A stretch of 7,698 nt of DNA, taken from contig CAJUJV010000105.1 of assembly GCA_910586845.1 (NCBI GenBank), forward strand, positions 1,847 through 9,544, read 5' to 3'. Shown one piece after another: positions 1 to 6,148 of this stretch. The first letter of the stretch is position 1. The number at the start of each line of letters is the position of its first letter. The notes below the pieces were generated by a model. The model was not told the origin of the DNA. It saw nothing but the letters and a program-made list of their open reading frames with translations, and searched no databases. Position numbers and translations under genes: made by a program. The stretch comes from an uncultured Hungatella sp. GTDB taxonomy: Bacteria > Bacillota > Clostridia > Lachnospirales > Lachnospiraceae.

Positions 1-55
1 GGATATTATTGGAAATGTTGAAATTAATGTGTTTAATAATATCAAAAATATTCAT
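1..55 (-). CDS. Start of an unidentified gene downstream of kdpE (partial, runs off the left edge)
   Basis: On the minus strand an ATG at 55-53 opens a frame that stays open to base 1 and reads MNIFDIIKHINFNISNNI. A plausible ribosome binding site (ACAGGTGG) lies about 8 nt upstream, and the frame begins 28 nt after the kdpE stop, with no terminator hairpin visible between them. It could therefore be the next gene of the potassium operon or of a following unit. Only 18 codons are visible and they are much richer in A+T (Ile and Asn codons) than kdpE, so this may instead be non-coding AT-rich DNA or a transferred gene. I do not recognise a family. Confidence 0.3.
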   Translation of the reverse strand, partial: MNIFDIIKHINFNISNNI

Positions 56-83
56 ATCTTTTCCACCTGTAACATTTTTCTGA

Positions 84-782
84 TCACTCGATCTTCAGCA
101 TTCGATATCCGATCCCGATGTGAGTCTGAATATACTGAGGAGAATCGGGAGGCTTCTCCAGCTTTTTGCGGAGAGTAGCCATGAATACACGGAGAGACCC
201 TACGTCATTGTCCCAGTTGCTGCCCCAGACGCTCTGTGTAATGAATTTGTGTGTCAGAACTTTTCCCGTATTCTGAGCCAGAAGACACAGCAGCCGGTAT
301 TCCATAGGAGTCAGGTGCATCTCCTCGTCATTGAGATAGGCACAGCCGGAAACATAGTCGATGCGCAGCCGGCCGTTTTCATAGACAGCCGATGGCTGGC
401 TGTTGCTTTGTATCAGAGCCAAACGGCGCTGAGTGACCCGGAGCCTGGCCAGCAGTTCGTCCACGGAAAACGGTTTTGTCAGATAATCATCGGCCCCCGC
501 ATCCAGAGCCTCGATCTTATCGCTGTCTTCACTTCGTGCACTGATCACAATGATCGGCACATTGGACCAGTTGCGGATGCGGCGGATCACCTCCACACCG
601 TCCAAGTCCGGCAGCCCAAGATCCAGGAGAATGATATCCGGATTGCGGGAAGCCGCCTCCATGACGGCAGTGCTGCCGTTGACCGCCGCAGTAAAACGGT
701 AATCATGGGCTTTCAAAGTCGTGGTGATCAGATTGCGCACAGGCGCATCATCCTCTACCACCAATATCTGAAACTTATTCAT
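84..782 (-). CDS. kdpE: KdpE-family response regulator (OmpR/PhoB class)
   Basis: A 232-residue two-component response regulator, presumably the cytoplasmic partner of the adjacent KdpD kinase. The receiver domain (about 4-118) has the acidic pair D11/D12, the phospho-acceptor D54 in a LLDLGLPDLDG context, S81 at the switch Ser/Thr position and K103 in the TKPF motif. A linker leads to an OmpR-type winged-helix DNA-binding domain (about 136-232) with the usual recognition-helix region (NDVGSLRVFMATLRKKL) and the C-terminal wing IGIGYRM. Length is normal for the family (E. coli KdpE is about 225). The start ATG overlaps the last 8 nt of kdpD and is preceded by AGGAGG about 10 nt upstream, so the two genes are translationally coupled. 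Its likely target is the paired 11-bp-period site before ktrB (5674-5724). Assignment to KdpE rather than another OmpR regulator rests mainly on the kdpD neighbour. Confidence 0.93.
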   Translation of the reverse strand: MNKFQILVVEDDAPVRNLITTTLKAHDYRFTAAVNGSTAVMEAASRNPDIILLDLGLPDLDGVEVIRRIRNWSNVPIIVISARSEDSDKIEALDAGADDYLTKPFSVDELLARLRVTQRRLALIQSNSQPSAVYENGRLRIDYVSGCAYLNDEEMHLTPMEYRLLCLLAQNTGKVLTHKFITQSVWGSNWDNDVGSLRVFMATLRKKLEKPPDSPQYIQTHIGIGYRMLKIE

Positions 783-3366
783 GTAAAGTAACCTCCTGAA
801 GCGGAAGAGTAAAGAGAAACACAGTTCCCCTGGGGCTATTGTCGTTTACGGAGATTTTCCCGCCGTGAGCTTCCACAATGGCTCTGCACAGATAAAGGCC
901 CAGTCCCAGGCTTCGCCGGTTATCTGCAATTTTGTTGCTGCCGCAGTAAAACTTTTCGAAAATCTGTTCTTTATCTTCCGCGGAAATACCGTTTCCGTCA
1001 TCCTCTACCCGGATCTCTGCCATGGAACCGCGGCTCCTGGCAGCGACTGTCACAGAAGAGCCGGAAGGCGTATATTTTACGGCATTATCCAGAAGATTGA
1101 CAAGGACCTGGACTACCAGTCTGGCATCGGCCCGGACCAGAATCAGATCATCTTCATATATGACGGAAAGCCGGTGTCCTGCTGCCTGACGGCTGACATG
1201 TTTTACAGCTTCGTCTACAATATCACTCAGAAGCTCGGCAGAAGCATGCAATGTCATCCGCCCCTCCTCAATGCGGGTGGCATATAAAAGGTTTTCCACA
1301 AGCTTGATGAGCCACATGGAGTCGTCATAGATATCAGAATAGATCTGCTTTCTGGTAGTCTCGTCAAAGATTCCTTCATTGTTGAGCAGATTGCTGGCAT
1401 TACCTGAGATAGAAGTCAGAGGCGTGCGCAGATCGTGGGAGATGGTGCGCAGCAGATTGGCTCTCAGCTGTTCACTCTCGGCCAGAACAGCAGCAGCCTC
1501 CTTTTCACGGGCGTTCCGTTCATTTTCCAGCGCCAGGGCACATTCACCCAGGATCGACAGCAGGATTCCATGTTCCGAAGCATCCAGAGGATTATTTTCC
1601 GCTTCAATTCCCACGACCCCGTAAACTCTCTCATTAACCCTCAGGGCCAGATACATAAAGCGGGCATCGGAGAGCGTATCCGTAGTGGCTCCTGCGGCAT
1701 GATTGTTCTTCAGTACCCACCAGGCGGTAGCAGACTCTTTTTCCATATCATAGGAACGATCAGAAACCGTATCCGGCTGAAAAAAACAGGGAGAGGAAAG
1801 GCAGCCATTCACATTTTCAAAGATTATGATCCTTCTGTTCAGCAGTTTCTTTATCTGTTGGGCTGCAGTGTTGATGATCTCCGACCTGTTCCCGGCCTTT
1901 GAAAGCAGCTGGTCCGTATCAAAAAGGATCTTGGTCCGGTGGGCGATCTTTGCCGACTGACCGGCCTGCTCCTTATAACGGATAGCAAAAGTACCCGTAA
2001 CATAAGCCGTCAGAAACATAACGATAAAGGTTACCGGATAACCTGTCTCGTAAGCTGTCAGAGAAAACCGGGGATGGGTGAACAAAAAATTAAAGATAAA
2101 TACGCTGGCAATGGAAGACACAAGGCTGTATATCTGGTGGGAGGTTGCGATAGAGGTCAGAAGCACACCCAGGATATAAACCATGATAATGTTGGCTTCC
2201 GTAAACCCCAGACGATAAAATCCCAGACTCAGTAAGGTTGCTCCTCCGAGGATTCCTGAGCTTTTTGCGGTATTTTTCAGGATATCGGACCAAAAATGAT
2301 CCCTGGCTTTTTTAGGACGGTAGGTTATGTCGACACTGCTGTCGGGGATAATGTGGATATCGATCTCCGGCACATAGGAGATCAGCTGTTCTGTCAGGGT
2401 CAGCTTTCCGGGGAAGTGTTTTCTGGTAATGGTACTCCGGCCCAATACAATCTTCGTGATACCAGAAAGACGGGCAAACTCTGCGATCTGATAAGGCACA
2501 TCCTCACCGAAAACCGTCTCTATATGCGCTCCCAGCCGCTCTGCCAGCTCTTGATTGTCCCTCAGGCGCTGTCTGTTTTCCGCTGTGGCGGCGCCGAAGT
2601 CGGGAGTTTCCACAAAGAGAGCCGTAAACTGGCTGTTAAATGCGCCGGCCATCCTCGCTGCCGTGCGGATGATCTTGGCATTAGACGGGGCAGAAGAGAG
2701 ACAGACCAGGATATGTTCGTCTGTATGGAAACTGTTTTTCCTCTCTTTGTCAGGCAGCCGCCTTACACGATCGGCACAGCGCCTCAGAGCTGTTTCCCTC
2801 AGAGCTGTAAGCTGCTCCACTGTAAAAAGAGAATCCGGCGTGTCGGATCCCTTCAGGCGTTCGATCAGTTCCTGCGGTTCAATATCGATAAGCTCCACCT
2901 GATCCGCCTGATCAAAGACAGAATCCGGGATCCTCTCCCAGGCAGTCATGCCGGTGATGGCAGTTACGGTATCGTAGAGACTTTCGATGTTTCCCACATT
3001 TACCGTAGTATACACATCGATACCGGCCTGCAGCAGTTCATCAATATCCTGATACCGTCTGCGGTGACGACAGCCTGTCCCGTTAGAGTGGGCCAGTTCA
3101 TCTATGAGGATCAGATCCGGTTTTCGATACAGCGCCTGATCCAGATCAAATTCTTCCCTGCCTTCAATAACAATGGGAGAAAGCTTTCGAAACCCATCCA
3201 GAAGGCTTATGGCCTCCCCTGAAAGATTAGAGGAAATGCAGCCGATCAGAACATCCACACCCTGGGAACTGACCGCCTGGGCGGCTTTTAACATGGCCAT
3301 GGTCTTGCCGATGCTTTCCCCATAGCTGAAAAAAATCTTCAGATGTCCCCTCTGCCTCTGTTCCAT
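775..3366 (-). CDS. kdpD: KdpD-family potassium/osmosensing histidine kinase
   Basis: An 863-residue membrane sensor kinase with full KdpD architecture (E. coli KdpD is 894). The N-terminal KdpD domain (about 5-210) has a Walker A-like segment SYGESIGKT (14-22) and a Walker B region LILIDELAHSN (85-95), followed by RYQDIDELLQAGIDVYTTVN. A USP domain follows (about 217-342), then a four-helix membrane domain (about 368-465), a GAF-like domain (about 480-615), a HisKA domain with H644 in ISHDLRTPL, and an HATPase domain with N-box NLLDN (757-761), G1 DDGNGI (789-794) and G2 GLGL (821-824). In known systems KdpD senses low potassium or osmotic stress and phosphorylates KdpE. Start ATG has AAAGGAGG 8 nt upstream. 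Oddities: the Walker A loop has Ser where Firmicutes KdpDs usually have Gly (positions 14 and 19), and the reported c-di-AMP motif of the USP domain is only partly kept. No kdpFABC genes are present; the neighbours encode Ktr. Confidence 0.95.
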   Translation of the reverse strand: MEQRQRGHLKIFFSYGESIGKTMAMLKAAQAVSSQGVDVLIGCISSNLSGEAISLLDGFRKLSPIVIEGREEFDLDQALYRKPDLILIDELAHSNGTGCRHRRRYQDIDELLQAGIDVYTTVNVGNIESLYDTVTAITGMTAWERIPDSVFDQADQVELIDIEPQELIERLKGSDTPDSLFTVEQLTALRETALRRCADRVRRLPDKERKNSFHTDEHILVCLSSAPSNAKIIRTAARMAGAFNSQFTALFVETPDFGAATAENRQRLRDNQELAERLGAHIETVFGEDVPYQIAEFARLSGITKIVLGRSTITRKHFPGKLTLTEQLISYVPEIDIHIIPDSSVDITYRPKKARDHFWSDILKNTAKSSGILGGATLLSLGFYRLGFTEANIIMVYILGVLLTSIATSHQIYSLVSSIASVFIFNFLFTHPRFSLTAYETGYPVTFIVMFLTAYVTGTFAIRYKEQAGQSAKIAHRTKILFDTDQLLSKAGNRSEIINTAAQQIKKLLNRRIIIFENVNGCLSSPCFFQPDTVSDRSYDMEKESATAWWVLKNNHAAGATTDTLSDARFMYLALRVNERVYGVVGIEAENNPLDASEHGILLSILGECALALENERNAREKEAAAVLAESEQLRANLLRTISHDLRTPLTSISGNASNLLNNEGIFDETTRKQIYSDIYDDSMWLIKLVENLLYATRIEEGRMTLHASAELLSDIVDEAVKHVSRQAAGHRLSVIYEDDLILVRADARLVVQVLVNLLDNAVKYTPSGSSVTVAARSRGSMAEIRVEDDGNGISAEDKEQIFEKFYCGSNKIADNRRSLGLGLYLCRAIVEAHGGKISVNDNSPRGTVFLFTLPLQEVTLHE

Positions 3367-3400
3367 AAAGGCCGCCTCCTTTGTCCCTGTACTGATTTTA

Positions 3401-3604
3401 TCACATAATTCGATTTTTTGCTATGATAAACAGACCAAGCCCTGTATCCTGCTTTTTGTCAGGATATTCCTGCCTGTATTTCTGCCGGCTTTCCTGTTCA
3501 GATTCCTGCTGGTTTTCTGCGATAAATTCGTCTATTTTTCCCATAATAGAAAATCCCATCCGGAAAATCGCCATGGTTGTAAAAAATAAAATCATATCTT
3601 TCAT
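3401..3604 (-). CDS. Small predicted membrane protein in the ktr-kdp operon, function unknown
   Basis: A 67-residue protein lying between ktrA (32-nt gap) and kdpD (34-nt gap) on the same strand. Its own strong ribosome binding site, AAAGGAGG, sits about 8 nt before the ATG, the main reason to treat it as real. Residues 4-22 (MILFFTTMAIFRMGFSIMG) are mostly hydrophobic and could form one membrane segment, interrupted by R15. Residues 23-52 are strongly polar, rich in Glu, Gln, Lys and Arg, and could be helical or coiled-coil in the cytoplasm. The tail reads DTGLGLFIIAKNRIM, which superficially resembles the G2 box of a histidine-kinase ATPase domain, though 67 residues cannot hold that domain. 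By position it might be an accessory or regulatory subunit of Ktr or KdpD, analogous only in size and context to KdpF. I do not recognise the family; function is inference from context. Confidence 0.72.
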   Translation of the reverse strand: MKDMILFFTTMAIFRMGFSIMGKIDEFIAENQQESEQESRQKYRQEYPDKKQDTGLGLFIIAKNRIM

Positions 3605-3636
3605 CCTGACATCCTCCTTTCAACAGAGCTGATACA

Positions 3637-4284
3637 CTAAATGCGGAAACACTTCTGAACGGCTTTTTGCTTTCCCAGAACCAGTATGGATTTCTCGCTG
3701 CTGAGGACCGTATCGGGAAGGATATTCATATTGAGATCCCCGTTTTCCCGGATCCCCAAAATGTTGATGCCGTATTTTTTACGGATATCCAGCTGGATGA
3801 TCGTACTTCCGTTCCAGTGCGGCGGAACAGACAGCTCAAAGATGGAATAGTCGCTGTCCAGTTCGATATAATCCAGAATATGTTCGGAAGTACAGCGGAT
3901 CGCCGTCCAGGATGCAAGCTGCTTTTCCGGATAAACAACTTCATCGGCGCCGTTGCGCAGAAGAAATTTTTCCTGTACGCCTCTGGCAGCCCTGGCTATT
4001 ACCTTCTTTGCACCAAGCTCCTTCAGCAGAGAAGCCGTTTCCAGAGAATTCTGAAAATCGTCACCGATAGCCACAATACAGGCATCAAAATTGCGGATCC
4101 CCAGGGATGAGAGGAACTCTTCGTTGGTACTGTCCCCGATCAGAGCATTGGTGACAAAAGATGCTACTGCATTGACCCGGTCTTCATTGCAGTCCACGGC
4201 CATTACCTGGCAGTTCAGATCATTCAGTTTCATGGCAATATGTCTGCCAAATCTTCCCATTCCTATCAATAATACAGATTTCAT
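3637..4284 (-). CDS. ktrA: KtrA/TrkA-family RCK regulatory subunit of potassium uptake channel
   Basis: A 215-residue cytoplasmic nucleotide-binding subunit that forms a ring beneath the membrane channel and gates potassium uptake. The N-terminal RCK (TrkA-N) domain, about 1-125, is a Rossmann fold with GMGRFG (8-13) as the dinucleotide loop and D31/E34 at the end of the second strand (VDCNEDRV), where the nucleotide ribose is normally held. The C-terminal TrkA-C domain, about 130-213, is the site that binds c-di-AMP in characterised KtrA proteins. A single RCK unit of about 220 residues fits KtrA; proteobacterial TrkA has two in tandem (about 450 residues). The start ATG follows AAGGAGG, which overlaps the region just after the ktrB stop, so the 11-nt gap implies coupled translation with the channel subunit. 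Databases may call it TrkA; family assignment is secure. Confidence 0.94.
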   Translation of the reverse strand: MKSVLLIGMGRFGRHIAMKLNDLNCQVMAVDCNEDRVNAVASFVTNALIGDSTNEEFLSSLGIRNFDACIVAIGDDFQNSLETASLLKELGAKKVIARAARGVQEKFLLRNGADEVVYPEKQLASWTAIRCTSEHILDYIELDSDYSIFELSVPPHWNGSTIIQLDIRKKYGINILGIRENGDLNMNILPDTVLSSEKSILVLGKQKAVQKCFRI

Positions 4285-4295
4285 AGTCTCCTCCT

Positions 4296-5627
4296 TTATC
4301 CGACAGTCATTTTTTCCTGAGGCAGTCTTGCAGTACAGCCCCGTCTGCTCCCTGCCGATGCGGCAAAGATCAGGGTCAGCCCTCCGACTCTTCCTATATA
4401 CATTAACAGAATCAAAATGATTCTTGATACAAAGCCAAGGCCGGGAGTCATACCCAGGGTCAGCCCTACAGTAGCCACTGCCGATGCAGTCTCAAAGAGA
4501 CATACAAGCAGCGGCAGTCCCTCCACGGCGCTGATCACAAGTCCGCCTCCCAGAAACAGGACAAGGTACATGGTCATTATGGCCACGGCACTGCGGACCG
4601 TATCATCATCGATCCTCCGTCCGAAAAAGTGAGTGTGCTCTCTGCGGCGGAAAACCGAGACCGCTGTCAGAAGCAGGACCGCAAAAGTGGTAGTCTTCAT
4701 GCCTCCGGCGGTGGAACCGGGGGAACCTCCTGTCAGCATGAGAATGATCATGACTGTCAGTCCGTTTTCGCTCATAAGACCCAGGTCAGCAGTGTTGAAT
4801 CCTGCGGTTCTGGGTGTCACTGACTGGAACAAAGCCAGGAGGATCCGTTTGTGCAATGGCAGCCCTGAAAATTCAAAAAAGAAAAAATATACAGCCGGGA
4901 CCAGAATCAGGAGAGCTGTGGTACTGAGGATCACTTTACTCTGCATACGGTATCTGCGGAAACGGTGTCTGTGAGTCTTTATGTCATCCCATGTCATAAA
5001 CCCGAGGCCTCCGACGATGATCAGCGACATGATTACAAGGTTGACCGGCAGATTATCAGCAAAATATGTAAGTGACGAGTAAGGCTCCCTGGTTCCCATC
5101 AGATCAAACCCTGCATTGCAGAAGGCTGAGACGGAATGGAAAAGCGCATACCAGATACCTTTTCCCATACCAAACTCCCTGCAAAAAGACGGCGCCATAA
5201 TCAGGGCTCCCGCCAGCTCAAAAAAAACTGTCATCCGTATAATGAAACCGGTCATCCTCACAATCCCGCCGACCTGATGGGCAGAGATCGCTTCCTGCAT
5301 GGTACTGCGCTGTTTCAGACTGATCTTCTTGCCTGAAGCAGTAAAGACTGCCACAGCCACGGTGATCACTCCCATACCGCCGATCTGTATCAGTGTCAGA
5401 ATCACGGCCTGTCCGAAAACACTCCAGCTGGAGGCCGTATCTTTAACCACCAGCCCGGTTACGCAGACCGCAGAAACAGCCGTAAACAGGGCATCCATAA
5501 ATCCGGTTCCATGACCATCCCCAGAAGAAAAAGGAAGCATGAGAAGCAGACAGCCTAAGAGGATCACAGTGCCAAATCCCAGAATAATGATCTGTGAAGA
5601 CGACAGCCGTCTTTCGATTCCTTCCAT
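4296..5627 (-). CDS. ktrB: KtrB/TrkH-family potassium channel subunit
   Basis: A 443-residue integral membrane protein forming the ion path of a Ktr-type potassium uptake system. Four M1-P-M2 repeats can be followed through their pore loops, each with the single conserved filter glycine: VCVTGL (G58), FCNAGF (G173), TPRTAGF (G276) and ATVGLT (G388). The segment GGSPGSTAGGMKTTT (300-314) is the flexible intramembrane loop and following helix of the third repeat, typical of the superfamily and involved in gating; RVGGLT near 413-418 is the usual C-terminal motif. Length fits KtrB (about 450) better than TrkH (about 480-510). I start at the ATG at 5627, preceded by GGAGGTGAGG; the frame extends upstream to a TTG at 5660, but that lies inside the likely -10 element and has no ribosome binding site. 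First gene of the operon, 11 nt before ktrA, and likely activated by KdpE. Confidence 0.95.
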   Translation of the reverse strand: MEGIERRLSSSQIIILGFGTVILLGCLLLMLPFSSGDGHGTGFMDALFTAVSAVCVTGLVVKDTASSWSVFGQAVILTLIQIGGMGVITVAVAVFTASGKKISLKQRSTMQEAISAHQVGGIVRMTGFIIRMTVFFELAGALIMAPSFCREFGMGKGIWYALFHSVSAFCNAGFDLMGTREPYSSLTYFADNLPVNLVIMSLIIVGGLGFMTWDDIKTHRHRFRRYRMQSKVILSTTALLILVPAVYFFFFEFSGLPLHKRILLALFQSVTPRTAGFNTADLGLMSENGLTVMIILMLTGGSPGSTAGGMKTTTFAVLLLTAVSVFRRREHTHFFGRRIDDDTVRSAVAIMTMYLVLFLGGGLVISAVEGLPLLVCLFETASAVATVGLTLGMTPGLGFVSRIILILLMYIGRVGGLTLIFAASAGSRRGCTARLPQEKMTVG

Positions 5628-5659
5628 ATCCTCACCTCCAAATATATGTTTCTGATTCA

Positions 5660-5688
5660 ATTATGACATATCGGGCATAAAAGGTGTA
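5660..5688 (-). promoter_or_regulatory. Candidate promoter of the ktrB-ktrA-smORF-kdpD-kdpE operon
   Basis: On the minus strand a -10-like CATAAT (5665-5660) lies 17 nt downstream of a poor -35, TACACC (5688-5683). Transcription would start near 5653, leaving a short leader with the ktrB ribosome binding site at about 5640-5631. The good -10 with a weak -35 covered by a regulator site is the usual form of a promoter dependent on an OmpR/PhoB-family activator. Exact start is inferred, not shown. Confidence 0.6.
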
Positions 5689-5724
5689 TTAATGTCCCGG
5701 AGACGGCATTAAGATTGTATTAAT
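5674..5724 (-). promoter_or_regulatory. Paired operator, probable KdpE binding sites upstream of ktrB
   Basis: Two 20-bp sites (5674-5693 and 5705-5724) match at 16 of 20 positions and are offset by 31 bp, about three helical turns. On the minus strand the distal site reads TTAATAC-N4-TTAATGC (half-sites 5723-5717 and 5712-5706) and the proximal one TTAATAC-N4-TTTATGC (5692-5686 and 5681-5675). Half-sites within each site are 11 bp apart, the periodicity of OmpR/PhoB/KdpE-class dimers binding head to tail. The proximal site ends 9 nt before the -10, like pho boxes that replace the -35. The encoded KdpE is the obvious candidate ligand; that link is inference. Confidence 0.72.
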
Positions 5725-5838
5725 ATGGAATCTGATGGAAGATAGAGAGAAAAAACGGATTTTGTTTAGAAAGAATTGATAAGAAGCGGCAGATCAGATA
5801 AGAAAAAACAGGAATAGTGCAATAGCCACAAAAATATC

Positions 5839-5890
5839 TGCCAGCATATATATATTTTGTTCAATATTTTTGGCTGGCAAAGATAGCCAA
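5839..5890. repeat. Two overlapping, mutually exclusive inverted repeats
   Basis: TGCCAGC at 5839-5845 is complementary to GCTGGCA at 5873-5879 (27-nt AT-rich loop). TTGGCT at 5870-5875 is also complementary to AGCCAA at 5885-5890 (9-nt loop), so the shared GGCT arm can pair with only one partner. In addition ATAGCCA occurs directly repeated at 5822-5828 and 5883-5889. The block ends 20 bp before a TTGACT -35-like element, so an operator role for a dimeric regulator is possible; a riboswitch-like role would need a promoter further upstream, which I do not see. Confidence 0.4.
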
Positions 5891-5909
5891 AGAAAAAAGA
5901 GTTTTCCTA

Positions 5910-5938
5910 TTGACTTTTGACAAAATTCATAGTAATCT
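5910..5938 (+). promoter_or_regulatory. Candidate distal promoter for the polysaccharide operon
   Basis: TTGACT (5910-5915) is followed after 17 nt by TAATCT (5933-5938), which keeps the important first T, second A and last T of a -10 box. A perfect TTGACA at 5917-5922 overlaps it but has no -10 at 16-18 nt. Another possible promoter lies just downstream: TTGAGA (5947-5952) with TAAAAT (5968-5973), spacer 15. Which, if any, is used cannot be decided by eye. A start here would give a leader of roughly 350-380 nt before the glycosyltransferase gene. Confidence 0.4.
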
Positions 5939-6006
5939 TGTGAGGATTGAGATCAAAAGAAATCTGCTAAAATATATACTTTTTAATCACGCTGTCAGAT
6001 TCATGC

Positions 6007-6050
6007 CATGCCGATGAGAAGGTCCTGCCTTCAAAGAAGCTTAGGGCATG
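6007..6050 (+). ncRNA. Nested hairpin in the putative leader RNA
   Basis: An outer stem CATGCC (6007-6012) / GGCATG (6045-6050) encloses an inner stem GAAGG (6018-6022) / CCTTC (6028-6032) with a TCCTG loop. Asymmetric unpaired segments (GATGA on the 5' side, twelve nt on the 3' side) separate the stems. CTTC at 6029-6032 could instead pair with GAAG at 6036-6039, giving an alternative fold. It may be a protein- or ligand-recognition element of the leader. It matches no RNA family I can name with confidence. Confidence 0.35.
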
Positions 6051-6064
6051 TAATTTAATAAGCA

Positions 6065-6080
6065 ATTAACTTCAAATAAT
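6065..6080. repeat. 16-bp direct repeat, copy 1
   Basis: ATTAACTTCAAATAAT here is repeated exactly at 6149-6164, 84 bp further on. The two copies bracket the terminator-like structure at 6100-6144. In AT-rich DNA a short repeat can arise by chance, but an exact 16-mer within 84 bp is unlikely to be coincidence. Confidence 0.8.
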
Positions 6081-6099
6081 AGTAAAAATTCAAAGTTTA

Positions 6100-6144
6100 T
6101 TACCTGATCTGCTGAGAGGTAAGAGAAGCAGAATTTTTTATTTT
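6100..6144 (+). terminator. Leader terminator candidate with possible H-type pseudoknot
   Basis: TCTGCT (6108-6113) pairs with AGCAGA (6127-6132), and the 3' arm is followed by TTTTTT (6134-6139), A, TTTT (6141-6144), as in an intrinsic terminator, although the stem is only 6 bp. TTACCT (6100-6105) also pairs perfectly with AGGTAA (6117-6122). Because TCTGCT lies in the loop of that second hairpin, both stems can form together as an H-type pseudoknot (loops of 2, 3 and 4 nt) or compete. Position in the leader of a polysaccharide operon suggests attenuation or antitermination, as known for LoaP-controlled Firmicutes operons; no loaP gene is in view. Confidence 0.45.
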
Positions 6145-6148
6145 CTCG

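Noticed and set aside
120..791. Long plus-strand open frame of 223 codons opposite kdpE
   Set aside because: It is antisense to a clear response regulator with all active-site residues, has no ribosome binding site I can see and no recognisable protein family.
2296..3222. 308-codon plus-strand open frame opposite kdpD
   Set aside because: Composition (Cys, Arg and Gln rich, no domain pattern) is that of an antisense shadow; the opposite strand encodes a textbook KdpD and USP domain.
5628..5660. Upstream TTG start for ktrB adding 11 residues
   Set aside because: The TTG lies in the probable -10 element, has no ribosome binding site, and the added codons include the GGAGGT that serves the ATG at 5627.
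6010..6036. Hammerhead ribozyme-like core (CGATGAG, stem, CAAAG)
   Set aside because: The conserved CUGAUGA and GAAA elements are both altered, and I find no third stem with a NUH cleavage site.
6100..6122. Resemblance to TPP riboswitch strings (ACCTGATCTG and CTGAGAG)
   Set aside because: The two strings occur in the wrong order, overlap each other, and lack the P2-P5 helices and the rest of the THI-box; the downstream gene is not thiamine-related.
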